Below, piece after piece: positions 17,025 to 26,200 of a DNA stretch of 64,000 bases (position 1 is its first letter; every line of letters starts with the position of its first letter). The translations under genes and the position numbers were made by a program. The notes beneath the pieces were generated by a model. It worked only from the letters and a program-made list of their open reading frames with translations, searched no databases and was not told the origin of the DNA. The stretch comes from Bacteroidaceae bacterium (GTDB lineage: Bacteria; Bacteroidota; Bacteroidia; Bacteroidales; Bacteroidaceae): NCBI GenBank assembly GCA_017547165.1, contig JAFYQK010000013.1, forward strand, positions 62,001 through 126,000. Reading direction: 5' to 3'.

Positions 17025-18122
17025 TTACTTGCCATGTATAACGCGATCGTTGAGCTCTGCCAGTTTGGCCTTATTCCAACGGTCGGTGGTACCCACGAGA
17101 TAACCGGTAATGCGCTGAAGGCGGTCTACATTGTGGCTACCGCACTTGGGGCACTCGTCCATCGTCTTCTCGGCATTCTCATAACCACAATCCATACAAC
17201 GGTTGCGTGTGTGGTTTACAGAACCATAACCGATATTGAAACGGTCCATCATATCCACAATGTTCATCACTGCCTCGGGATTATGAGTGGCGTCGCCATC
17301 TATCTCCACATAGAAGATGTGGCCGCCTCCGGTGAGGGCATGATAAGGAGCCTCGACCTGTGCCTTGTGCAGGGCAGAACACTTGTAGTAGACTGGCACA
17401 TGGTTTGAGTTGGTATAGTAGTCCTTGTCGGTGATACCTGGGATTACACCATACTTCTTCTTGTCGAACTTGGTGAAGCGGCCAGAAAGACCCTCTGCAG
17501 GAGTGGCCAGAACGCTATAGTTGTGCTGGTAACGCTCGCAGAATTCAACCACACGGTCGCGCATGTAGGTAACAATCTTCAGACCCAATTCCTGGCTTTC
17601 CTCGCTCTCGCCATGATGCTTGCCTGTAAGAGCTATCAGACATTCGGCAAGACCTATAAAACCGATACCCAGAGTTCCCTGGTTGATTACTGGAGCTATG
17701 CTATCGTTGGGAGAAAGATTCTCGCTACCTATCCACAAACCGCGCATAAGCAATGGGAACTGCTTGGCGAAAGCTGTCTTCTGGAACTCCATGCGATCGT
17801 GCAACTGCTGTGCGGTTACCTCAAGCAATCCATCCAACTTGGCAAAGAATGCTGCAATGCGGTCTTCCTTATCCTTTATATTCATGCACTCGATGGCAAG
17901 ACGCACAATATTGATTGTCGAGAAAGACAGGTTGCCACGACCAATGCTGGTCTTAGGACCGAAACGGTTCTCAAATACACGTGTACGGCAACCCATGGTA
18001 GCGCACTCGTACTTATAACGCTCTGGATCATTGATATCCCACTTCTCATGATAGTTGTAGGGGGCATCAAGATTGATGAAGTTGGGGAAGAAACGACGGG
18101 CAGTCACCTGACAGGCATACTT
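17025..18122 (-). pseudogene. nrdD: 5'-truncated anaerobic ribonucleoside-triphosphate reductase, copy 1
   Basis: Only the C-terminal half (~366 residues) of NrdD remains. It includes the glycyl-radical motif RITGYLVG, four zinc-ligand Cys (CMDCGYE ... CPKCG) and an intact stop. The protein part is about 95% identical by eye to residues ~370-735 of the full copy at 20763-22970, but the DNA differs at many synonymous sites. Homology to NrdD runs through codons K-Y-A-C-Q-V-T and stops at ~18122, where the sequence passes into an ABC-transporter gene on the opposite strand. The ATP-cone and N-terminal catalytic half are absent. A GTG at 18107 could start a fragment, but it would be inactive. Confidence 0.9.
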
Positions 18123-18668
18123 GGTGAAACAGGTGCAGGAAAAACAACACTCATCAGACTTATCCTTGCTCTGCTCACTCCCTCAAAAGGTGAAGTCGAA
18201 TTTTATAGCAAGGAATGCACCATTATGGCATCTCCGGCAACGCGTTGCAACATTGTCTTTGTCCCTCAGGGCAACACCCTAATGAGTGGAACCATACGCG
18301 ACAATCTTCTTTTAGGAAATCCAGATGCACCAGAGGAAGAACTTATAAAAGTATTGCATCTTGCGTGTGCCGACTTCGTGTTTACACTTCCCGAAGGATT
18401 AGACGCCATCTGCGGAGAGGGCGGTACTGGTTTATCCGAAGGCCAAGCTCAACGCATTGCCATAGCCCGCTCTCTTCTGCGCAAAGGCGCAATACTTCTT
18501 CTCGACGAGGCGACGAGTGCACTTGATTCAGAAACAGAAAACCGACTTTTGCAAAACATTGCCCATCAGGCCAAGACAGAAAAGCAAACAGTTATCTTTA
18601 TAACACACCGCCCAAGCGTGATAGATATCTGTGAGAACACTTTACGGTTGCAAAGGAACGAAGCATAG
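18117..18668 (+). pseudogene. 3' fragment of a second ABC exporter gene (NBD only)
   Basis: Codes for ~183 residues of a nucleotide-binding domain starting immediately before Walker A (ILGETGAGKTT). It continues through VPQGNTLMSG, LSEGQAQR, ILLLDEATSALD and ITHRP to a normal stop. The membrane domain and start codon are missing. The reading frame stays open upstream only because it runs antisense through the nrdD fragment, so the long open frame there is not a protein. It is homologous to, but clearly diverged from, the complete exporter at 12949-14604. Breakpoint with nrdD at 18114-18123. Confidence 0.88.
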
Positions 18669-18784
18669 GTGTAGGCACGGATAACACCTGACATTTACCT
18701 ATTTGAATCACTCGCAACAATAGTTCCATCCATTCACTTCACCGTCCTTGCAAACTACAACCATTCTTTGGGCAGAGCAGCAAT

Positions 18785-19237
18785 CTATTTCTTAACCTTC
18801 ATTGAATTACCAGAGACCTTATCCTCTTTCTTCCTGAATATAACCCACTCATTCATAACGAAATTGAAGGCACCGGAGAAGATTAAGGCCAATAGATTGC
18901 ATATCACTACATTAAGACCGGCGAAATGTCTGATAAGAAGATATGGAACCATCTTTATCAAGAATGCCACTATGCATGAGGCATTATAGGGGACAAAACG
19001 CTTAAAGAATGAGGATTTAGAGCGCTCTCCTACCCTATCTTTCCATACAAAGAAGTATGCAAGAGTGTAGTTTGTGAATACGGCACATTCAAACGATACG
19101 GTAGGTGCAACAAACAAACCAACAAAAGAGACATCAGCAAAAAGAACTTCGGCCAAAAGCCACATAACAAAACAATCTACGGCAGTTCCTCCGAGTGTAG
19201 ATACCATAAACTTAAGGTAACGAAGTATCTTTTCCAT
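18785..19237 (-). CDS. GtrA-family membrane protein
   Basis: 150 residues from the ATG at 19237 (MEKILRYLKFMVSTLGGTAVD), which matches the usual GtrA start; an upstream in-frame start would add 23 uncharacteristic residues. It has four membrane helices, with the family features 'KF..GG...D' at the N terminus, 'NYTLAYFFVWKDR' in the middle and 'NFVMNEWVIFRKK' at the end. GtrA proteins help move polyprenyl-linked sugars or act in cell-surface polysaccharide synthesis. It follows the CDP-alcohol phosphatidyltransferase gene in the same direction (88-bp gap), a pairing that suggests a role in a lipid-linked envelope product. Confidence 0.85.
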   Translation of the reverse strand: MEKILRYLKFMVSTLGGTAVDCFVMWLLAEVLFADVSFVGLFVAPTVSFECAVFTNYTLAYFFVWKDRVGERSKSSFFKRFVPYNASCIVAFLIKMVPYLLIRHFAGLNVVICNLLALIFSGAFNFVMNEWVIFRKKEDKVSGNSMKVKK

Positions 19238-19325
19238 GTCTTCAATCCTAAATAATATATCAATAAAAAAATAACTAAGAGAGTACTTACATACCCACTT
19301 AGTCATTTATGTTGTTTGAGTAAAT

Positions 19326-20027
19326 TTATTTCTTAATCAGGGGATCAATCTTTGCAAAATATTTGCCATCCTTTATCATGCTGCTGAAATAAAGGAAGCA
19401 GAGCACAAAGAACACCACTACTGCAGCAAGATCAAGACTCTTGAACGTGCCTACCAAAGGACCAACAGCAACAGGAATCTCAAGTGTGTGCAAAGGTTCA
19501 ACAAAGAACAGGATAGTGTTCAAGATAATGATGAGCAAACGGAACTCAGTGGGACCAAATATACCATAGGTGAGTTTGAACTCATTCTTCAAATGAGCAC
19601 AAATCATTACATAAACCTCCATGGCCAAATACACGCAGAAGAGCATTAAACCCATCCAGAAATGCATATAGGCAGAAAGACCCATACCACCAAAGATAAA
19701 GAACTCAGTGACACAATCCATATTATGATCGATATAGAAACCATATATGGGACGAGATTGCTTACGGACACGAGCAATGGTTCCATCCAAAGAGTCGCCA
19801 TACCAGTGCAACACCACACCAAACGAAGACAACCACAACCATGCGGGGTGATAGTTAGTTAAAAGATAACCAGCCGCAATAACCAACGATCCGAAAAGAC
19901 TGAACCATGTCAGCATATCAGAGGTAACCCACTTTGGCAAACGCTCTGCAATCCAGATGAGCACCTTTTTCTCATAAGGGTTCAATATAGAAGTCTGTAT
20001 ACGAACCGAATTTTCCTTTTTACTCAT
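19326..20027 (-). CDS. CDP-alcohol phosphatidyltransferase family protein
   Basis: A 233-residue integral membrane enzyme with the complete catalytic motif D-x2-DG-x2-AR-x8-G-x3-D-x3-D (GDSLDGTIARVRKQSRPIYGFYIDHNMD region, all four Asp present). It would join a CDP-activated alcohol to an acceptor in the inner membrane; the exact substrates (inositol, glycerol or another alcohol) cannot be read. About six membrane helices. The start at 20027 (MSKKEN) is preferred to one seven codons upstream. A textbook promoter lies 100 bp upstream, and GtrA follows in the operon. Confidence 0.9.
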   Translation of the reverse strand: MSKKENSVRIQTSILNPYEKKVLIWIAERLPKWVTSDMLTWFSLFGSLVIAAGYLLTNYHPAWLWLSSFGVVLHWYGDSLDGTIARVRKQSRPIYGFYIDHNMDCVTEFFIFGGMGLSAYMHFWMGLMLFCVYLAMEVYVMICAHLKNEFKLTYGIFGPTEFRLLIIILNTILFFVEPLHTLEIPVAVGPLVGTFKSLDLAAVVVFFVLCFLYFSSMIKDGKYFAKIDPLIKK

Positions 20028-20122
20028 AACACTCTTATTTTTAAACATTATATGTTATTGAAATTTTCAACAACATAAGTATTTTGTTGTCGAACAAATG
20101 CCTAAAGCACAATTTTCGGTTG

Positions 20123-20154
20123 CAAAGTTACTACTTTTTATTCGAACGAACAAA
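20123..20154 (-). promoter_or_regulatory. Consensus promoter of the CDP-alcohol transferase/GtrA operon
   Basis: On the - strand, TTTG (20154-20151), a 20-nt spacer and TAACTTTG (20130-20123) fit the Bacteroidetes -33/-7 consensus exactly. The start codon is 96 bp downstream. Confidence 0.8.
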
Positions 20155-20170
20155 TTTATGCTTATTCACA

Positions 20171-20668
20171 TCATCTATGCCACTCTTCCACCTTACCCAA
20201 CTCAAGAGACTTTTGTACATCTATCAAACGTTGATTGGAAGAACCTCTAAAGAGCAAATCTGTATTACGCAGAGATTGAATAAATGGGCCATCTACCAAA
20301 ACATCTATATGCTCCAGCAAGAGCATTACTTCTGGTGTTTTCTCTTTAATAAGAGTCTCCCAAGTATAACCGGTATAGCACCAAATTGTTTTGTCAGTTT
20401 CCGACTTCACTCTACAAGCAAGCTCAGCACATCCTGCAGCTTGCAACAATGGGTCACCGCCAGACAAAGTCACATGAGCAAACGGATCGTTTATTATCAC
20501 TTGCATTAGAGTATCAATATCCACTTCTTTACCACCATGCTCGTTCCACGATTCAGGGTTATGACATCCCGGACATCTGTGACGACAGCCTGCCAAATAG
20601 ATACTTGTGCGAAAGCCAGGACCATCAACGGTGGTATCTTCTACAATATCCAATACTCGTAATTTCAT
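20171..20668 (-). CDS. nrdG: Anaerobic ribonucleotide reductase activating protein, copy 2
   Basis: 165 residues from the ATG at 20668 (MKLRVLDIVEDTTVDGPG); a start two codons upstream is also possible. It has the radical-SAM cluster motif CRHRCPGC (Cys28, Cys32, Cys35), GGDPLLQ and GSSNQRLIDVQ. It activates NrdD by forming the glycyl radical under anaerobic conditions. Its nrdD partner is intact immediately upstream, so this is the likely native pair. A hairpin separates the two genes. Confidence 0.95.
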   Translation of the reverse strand: MKLRVLDIVEDTTVDGPGFRTSIYLAGCRHRCPGCHNPESWNEHGGKEVDIDTLMQVIINDPFAHVTLSGGDPLLQAAGCAELACRVKSETDKTIWCYTGYTWETLIKEKTPEVMLLLEHIDVLVDGPFIQSLRNTDLLFRGSSNQRLIDVQKSLELGKVEEWHR

Positions 20669-20681
20669 AAACACTTACATA

Positions 20682-20746
20682 TAAAATCAACCGACATGCC
20701 ATCACTATTTGATAAAATAGAATAGCTGTCGGTTGACTATATCTTA
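20682..20746 (-). terminator. Hairpin between nrdD copy 2 and nrdG copy 2
   Basis: Complementary arms TCAACCGACA / TGTCGGTTGA enclose ~40 nt. On the - strand TTTTATATGT follows. It is a weak terminator or attenuator that probably sets the nrdD:nrdG ratio, in the same place as the stronger hairpin of copy 1. Confidence 0.6.
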
Positions 20747-20762
20747 ATTTTCAGAGAACATA

Positions 20763-22970
20763 TTATTTGTGAACAACTCTATCGTTCAGTTCGGCCAATT
20801 TAGCAGAGTTCCATCTGTCGGTAGTACCTACGAGATAACCGGTGATGCGCTGAAGACGGTCGATATTAGTGCTTCCACACTTGGGACATTCATCCATTGT
20901 CTTTTCTGCATTCTCATAACCACATGCCATACAGCGATTGCGTGTGTGGTTTACTGAACCATAACCTATATTGAACTTATCCATCATGTCAACGATGTTC
21001 ATTACGGCCTCGGGATTATGAGTAGCATCACCGTCAATCTCTACATAGAAGATGTGACCACCACCAGTGAGAACATGATAGGGAGCCTCAACCTGAGCCT
21101 TGTGAAGAGCAGAACACTTATAATAAACAGGCACGTGGTTTGAGTTGGTATAGTAATCCTTATCAGTTATACCAGGGATGATACCATACTTTTTCTTATC
21201 AAACTTGGTGAAGCGACCGGAAAGACCTTCGGCAGGAGTGGCCAATACACTATAGTTGTGCTGATAGCGGTCACAGAACTCGACAACACGGTCACGCATA
21301 TAGGTCACAATCTTCAAACCAAGTTCCTGACTCTCCTCACTCTCACCATGATGCTTGCCTGTAAGCGCAATTAAGCATTCTGCCAAACCAATGAAACCAA
21401 TACCAAGTGTACCCTGATTGATAACAGGAGCAATAGTATCGTTGGGAGCAAGATTTTCACTACCAATCCACAAACCACGCATCAACAATGGGAACTGCTT
21501 GGCGAAGGCTGTCTTCTGGAACTCCATACGGTCGTGCAACTGCTGAGCAGTAATACCTAGCAAATTATCCAACTTGGCAAAGAAAGCTGCTATACGGTCT
21601 TCCTTATCCTTGATGTTCATACACTCAATAGCGAGACGTACAATGTTGATGGTTGAGAAAGAGAGATTACCACGGCCGATACTGGTCTTGGGACCAAAAC
21701 GATTCTCAAACACACGGGTACGACAACCCATGGTAGCACACTCATACTTGTATCGTTCTGGATCGTTGATATCCCACTTCTCGTGATAGTTATATGGAGC
21801 ATCAAGGTTGATGAAGTTGGGGAAGAAACGACGAGCTGTTACCTTACAAGCATACTTGTAAAGGTCGTAGTTGCGGTCGGTAGGCAAATAGCTCACACCA
21901 CGCTTTTTCTTCCAAATCTGAATAGGGAAGATAGCTGTCTCGCCATTGCCGACACCCTCGTATGTACTACGTAGCAATTCACGAATAATACAACGTCCTT
22001 CAGCACTGGTATCGGTACCATAGTTGATAGAAGAGAACACCACCTGATTACCACCACGAGAATGGATAGTATTCATATTATGGATGAACGCCTCCATTGC
22101 CTGATGCACACGTTCCACAGTTTTGTTTATAGCATGCTGACGGACACGCTCTCTACCAACCAATCCAGTAAGCGGAGTCTCTATGAAATCCTCTATATCA
22201 CTATTATACAACTCACTATAATCCTCGGCATTAAGGTCTTCCAAAACCTTCACCTCTTCGATAAAACTCTTGCGTACATATGGAGCCAGATAGAAGTCGA
22301 AAGCAGGGATAGCCTGACCACCATGCATCTCATTTTGCACCGTTTCCATGCTGATACAACCGAGAATTGAAGCTGTTTCGATGCGCTTTGCAGGACGGCT
22401 CTCGCCATGACCAGCCTGGAAACCATACTTGAGAATACGATCCAAGGGATGCTGAACACAGGTCAATGACTTGGTTGGATAGTAGTCCTTGTCATGAATG
22501 TGCAGATAATTGTTCTTCACAGCATCCTTAACCTCATCACTCAACAGATAGTCATCAACGAAAGGCTTGGTTGTCTCGCTGGAGAACTTCATCATCATAC
22601 CGGCAGGAGTATCGGCATTCATGTTGGCATTCTCACGGGTAACATCGTTGTTCTTGATGTTGATAATCTCAAGGAAGATATCGCGTGTCTTTGCCTTACG
22701 CGCAATCGTACGCGCGCTACGATACTTTATATATATTTTAGCAACATCAGGGCGACTGGATTTCATCAACTCGTCCTCAACCATATCCTGAATATCCTCC
22801 ACGGTCATCTGCGATTTGCCACGCATTGTCACGCGGTCGGTAATCTTCACGATCAACTCGTTGTCCTCACCTGCATCGGTGGTCAACATTGCCTTACGAA
22901 TGGCAGCACCTATCTTCTGCTCGTTAAAACCAACGATGCGACCATCACGCTTTACTACTGTCTGTATCAT
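20763..22970 (-). CDS. nrdD: Anaerobic ribonucleoside-triphosphate reductase
   Basis: A 735-residue class III ribonucleotide reductase, which makes dNTPs from NTPs without oxygen. N-terminal ATP-cone at 1-~90 (VVKRDGRIVGFNEQKIGAAI), which senses dATP/ATP. A ten-stranded barrel follows with ARRFFPNFINLDAPYNYHEKWD and FENRFGPKTSIGRGNLSFSTINIVRLAIE. A zinc site lies at Cys680, 683, 695 and 698, and the glycyl-radical Gly near 711 sits in RITGYLVG. The gene is complete and paired with nrdG. A TATATTTG -7 box lies ~90 bp upstream. A half-length copy lies at 17025-18122. Confidence 0.97.
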   Translation of the reverse strand: MIQTVVKRDGRIVGFNEQKIGAAIRKAMLTTDAGEDNELIVKITDRVTMRGKSQMTVEDIQDMVEDELMKSSRPDVAKIYIKYRSARTIARKAKTRDIFLEIINIKNNDVTRENANMNADTPAGMMMKFSSETTKPFVDDYLLSDEVKDAVKNNYLHIHDKDYYPTKSLTCVQHPLDRILKYGFQAGHGESRPAKRIETASILGCISMETVQNEMHGGQAIPAFDFYLAPYVRKSFIEEVKVLEDLNAEDYSELYNSDIEDFIETPLTGLVGRERVRQHAINKTVERVHQAMEAFIHNMNTIHSRGGNQVVFSSINYGTDTSAEGRCIIRELLRSTYEGVGNGETAIFPIQIWKKKRGVSYLPTDRNYDLYKYACKVTARRFFPNFINLDAPYNYHEKWDINDPERYKYECATMGCRTRVFENRFGPKTSIGRGNLSFSTINIVRLAIECMNIKDKEDRIAAFFAKLDNLLGITAQQLHDRMEFQKTAFAKQFPLLMRGLWIGSENLAPNDTIAPVINQGTLGIGFIGLAECLIALTGKHHGESEESQELGLKIVTYMRDRVVEFCDRYQHNYSVLATPAEGLSGRFTKFDKKKYGIIPGITDKDYYTNSNHVPVYYKCSALHKAQVEAPYHVLTGGGHIFYVEIDGDATHNPEAVMNIVDMMDKFNIGYGSVNHTRNRCMACGYENAEKTMDECPKCGSTNIDRLQRITGYLVGTTDRWNSAKLAELNDRVVHK

Positions 22971-23261
22971 ATCCCTATTGTTTTTATGTTATTATGCAAA
23001 TTCAAGGTTACTCTCTCATTATAAGAAAACGCTGTTTTCAAAAAAGCGGAAAAGTGTTGCAAATATACAACAATAGAAAATATGAGGCAAGAATAAAAAG
23101 GAAAACTTTTCCATTTTGAGCAACTTTTTAACATCCCAAAACAGAAAAGTTTTCCAAAAGTTTTTCTATCTACCTGATTTTCAGTGTATTTTTATTTCTT
23201 CCTAAAGAAAAAGTTTTCCAAAACGTATTTTTCTATGTAATTTAAACTGAATCTCAATGGT
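22971..23261. promoter_or_regulatory. nrdD upstream region with repeated GGAAAAC-type motifs
   Basis: This 291-bp AT-rich gap holds a -7-like TATATTTG for nrdD (- strand, 23067-23060) and three related motifs: GGAAAACTTTTCC (a 13-bp palindrome at 23100-23112), GAAAAGTTTTCCAAAAG (23144-23160) and GAAAAAGTTTTCCAAAACG (23207-23225). The repeated TTTTCC/GGAAAA core suggests regulator sites for nrdD or DNA structure behind the GH31 gene. No ORF of interest. Confidence 0.45.
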
Positions 23262-26200
23262 TTAGAAGTTCATTATATTCTGATGCTTATCAACAAGCAT
23301 GCCATCGGTGTGCTGGAGGTTGAATTTCAGTTTTTTCTTAGCCTTCATCTTCACAACAATAAGTGCAGCATCACCCTCGATGTTCTGTTGTTCGCCAAGG
23401 TTAACGAAGGTGGGGTAAAGCACCTTGTCGCCATTGGTATGGAGACGGTCGTAGGTCATGTTGTACATCTTGCTCAACGCAGGTGCTTCAACACCAACAT
23501 ACTCCCACTCCTGAGCATTATAAGGAAGAGCTAAGCTCAAACCATTCACACTCTTCAAACCCTTACCGCTAATAGTGATTGTAGCCACATCACCAGCATT
23601 GTACTGAGCCTTATCGGCCTTAATAGTAATTTCACCAGCTACATGCTCAACCTTGCGAGGACTTACACCGTCGTTCAGTGCCACAGCAACAGACATGATG
23701 TCGTATGCATCGAGCAAACCATTACCATTAAGGTCACCCTTGCTCACATAGTCAAAGTCACCATCGCCCTTACGCAAACCAGTGTAGTTCATATAAGAGG
23801 TAAGGTCGTTCTCATCCAACTTACCATCCAGATTGATATCACCGGGGATATAGTACTCAGAATCGGGTTGACGGAAGATGTACATCTCATAGCCAGAACC
23901 GAAGTTGCCTAGAGCCTCAGTAACCTTGATGCGGATAAAGCGAGCCTTAGGAGCACCCTCGAAGACAACCTCCTTAACCTGACCGTCGCGTGCCCAGTTG
24001 AGAACCACGGGAGCTGACCAGTTCATCTTATCCATACTCAATTCATAGCTTGCCTTCAGGATAGTACCATTACCACCATCGGGACGAGGCATATAGTGCA
24101 TCCTGTCGAGGAAGTTAACGGTTCTCAAGTCGATAACCATCTCGAAGGGAACAGCCGACTTACTCCATGCGGTATGCCAGATGCTGGTCTCATCGAAGTC
24201 GAACAACTTATTCACGCCCTGACCACCCTGATTTTCACATGTTGTCTCTGCCTGAACACCACGGATAGCAAAGCGAAGAGGATCGGCAGCTGTGGTAGCC
24301 TTCAATGATGTCCATTCGCTCACACCGTCCTTGTTTACGGCACGAACCTTCATCTCATAAGAGGTAGATGCAGAAAGACCATCGATAGTGTACTCGGTAG
24401 CTGCAATAGTGCTATAGATTTGACCCTCGAACTCAAGCTCGTAGTAGTCGGCATTCTGCTGAGCCTCCCAAGTAGGAGTGAGAGTATACGCCTCGGTACC
24501 CTCCAACTGAGCCTTGGGAGCAACCAAAGCACCAGTATTGGCTAGCAACTTGTTAGTATTGTCAACCACAACATTAGAAGCAGTAACAACAACCTCGTTG
24601 GCAACAACATCTGTCTCAGCAATATTCACCATCAGACCCTTCACCTTCATATACTTATCCTCAGCATTCTCGCCATAGTAGAAACTGTTGGGAGTAGCCT
24701 TCCATGCAGCATAGTCATTAACCTCAACGAGCTTAACCTTCTTGCCACCAACCTTTGCGGCAACCTTTGCGGGTTTCTCGCTACAGAATACTGTTACATG
24801 GGTGAACTTCTGCTTCTCAAAGCCCTTGAACTCACCCTTTGTAGGTTCAACAGTAACGGTAAGATTGCCCTTTGCATCAAGTTTGCTATTTACCTTTGTC
24901 TTGGTACATTCGCCCAGAAGATAAGCCTGAGTTTTAGCATCGTCGTCATATTCTGTAAATGTGCTCTCGCCGAAGGGATAAATCTCGTATGCACGCATCT
25001 TGGGATCAAGTTCGGCAGGAGTGTTTGTTGTCTTGTGTACGGGAATGATAGCACCGCGCTTCATCAACACGGGCAACTTCCAAAGAGGAGCAGGGAAGTT
25101 ATTGATGATACGACCACCCTGATATACATCGCCGGTGAAGTAATCAACCCACTCGCCCTTGGGCAGATAGATACCATCACGTACATCGTTACCTTCCTTG
25201 TCGGCACGAGTTGCCTGATAGATGGGAGCCACCAAGATGTAGGGACCAAACATATACTGATATTCAGTGCGCTTACCAAGAGTGAATGCATTCTCTTCCT
25301 CGAGGAACATAGCACGGATCATGGGAAGACCATCAACAGCCTCGCGAGCGATAGCATACTGATAGGGAAGAATCTTTGACTTGAGCTTGAGGTAGTAGCG
25401 GTTCAGGTCAGCTGCCTTCTCACCCAAAGCCTGGGGATACTTGGGACTTGAACCCCAACCATCCATGTTCAACTGCATAGGACCATAGGTCTTCCACTGA
25501 AAGTCGCGCACATTAACCTGAAGGTTCTGACCGCCGAAGATACCATCGGTATCACTGGTAATGTTTGGCTGACCTGCAAGACCTGCACCGATGTAGGTAG
25601 GAATATGGAAACGGATATACTCCCACTCACCACCTGTCTGGTCACCCGACCAAATACCAGCATAGCGCTGAGTACCAGCCCAACCGTCCAAAGAGATAAT
25701 GAAAGGACGAGCATCATTACCATAATAAGGCATGATCTGTGCCACATCGGCAACACCATTCAAACCGAATGAGTAACCAGCACCAACCCATGCCACATCG
25801 GTCTTCAATACACGAACACCAGCAACACCAACCTCCTTGACGATATCGCGCTGAAGCAATGCCTCGATACCCTCCTTGGGGTGAAGGTCGCTCTGAGTCC
25901 AAAGACCAATCTCAACACCCTTGCTACGAGCATAGTCACCAAACTCTTTCAAGTTCTGGATATTGCCGTCCAATGTGCCTGTCTGACCATAACCTGCACC
26001 ATAACCGTCATTGGGAAGGAACCAACCCAAGGGGAAGTCATTGTCGAGATAACGGTCGATAGCAGCACGGGCAGAGAACTGATAGTTGTTCTTCTCACCG
26101 TTCAAAGTCTCCTGCACACCACCATTGTCCTTCTGGCTCTCCTTGTAGAACTTGCCGTCCTCATAAGGCATCTGGATGTAGTTATCACGCTTTGCCTCCT

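Noticed and set aside
17523..18116. Long + strand frame upstream of the ABC fragment
   Set aside because: It is antisense to the nrdD fragment; only the part after 18117 shows ABC-exporter homology.
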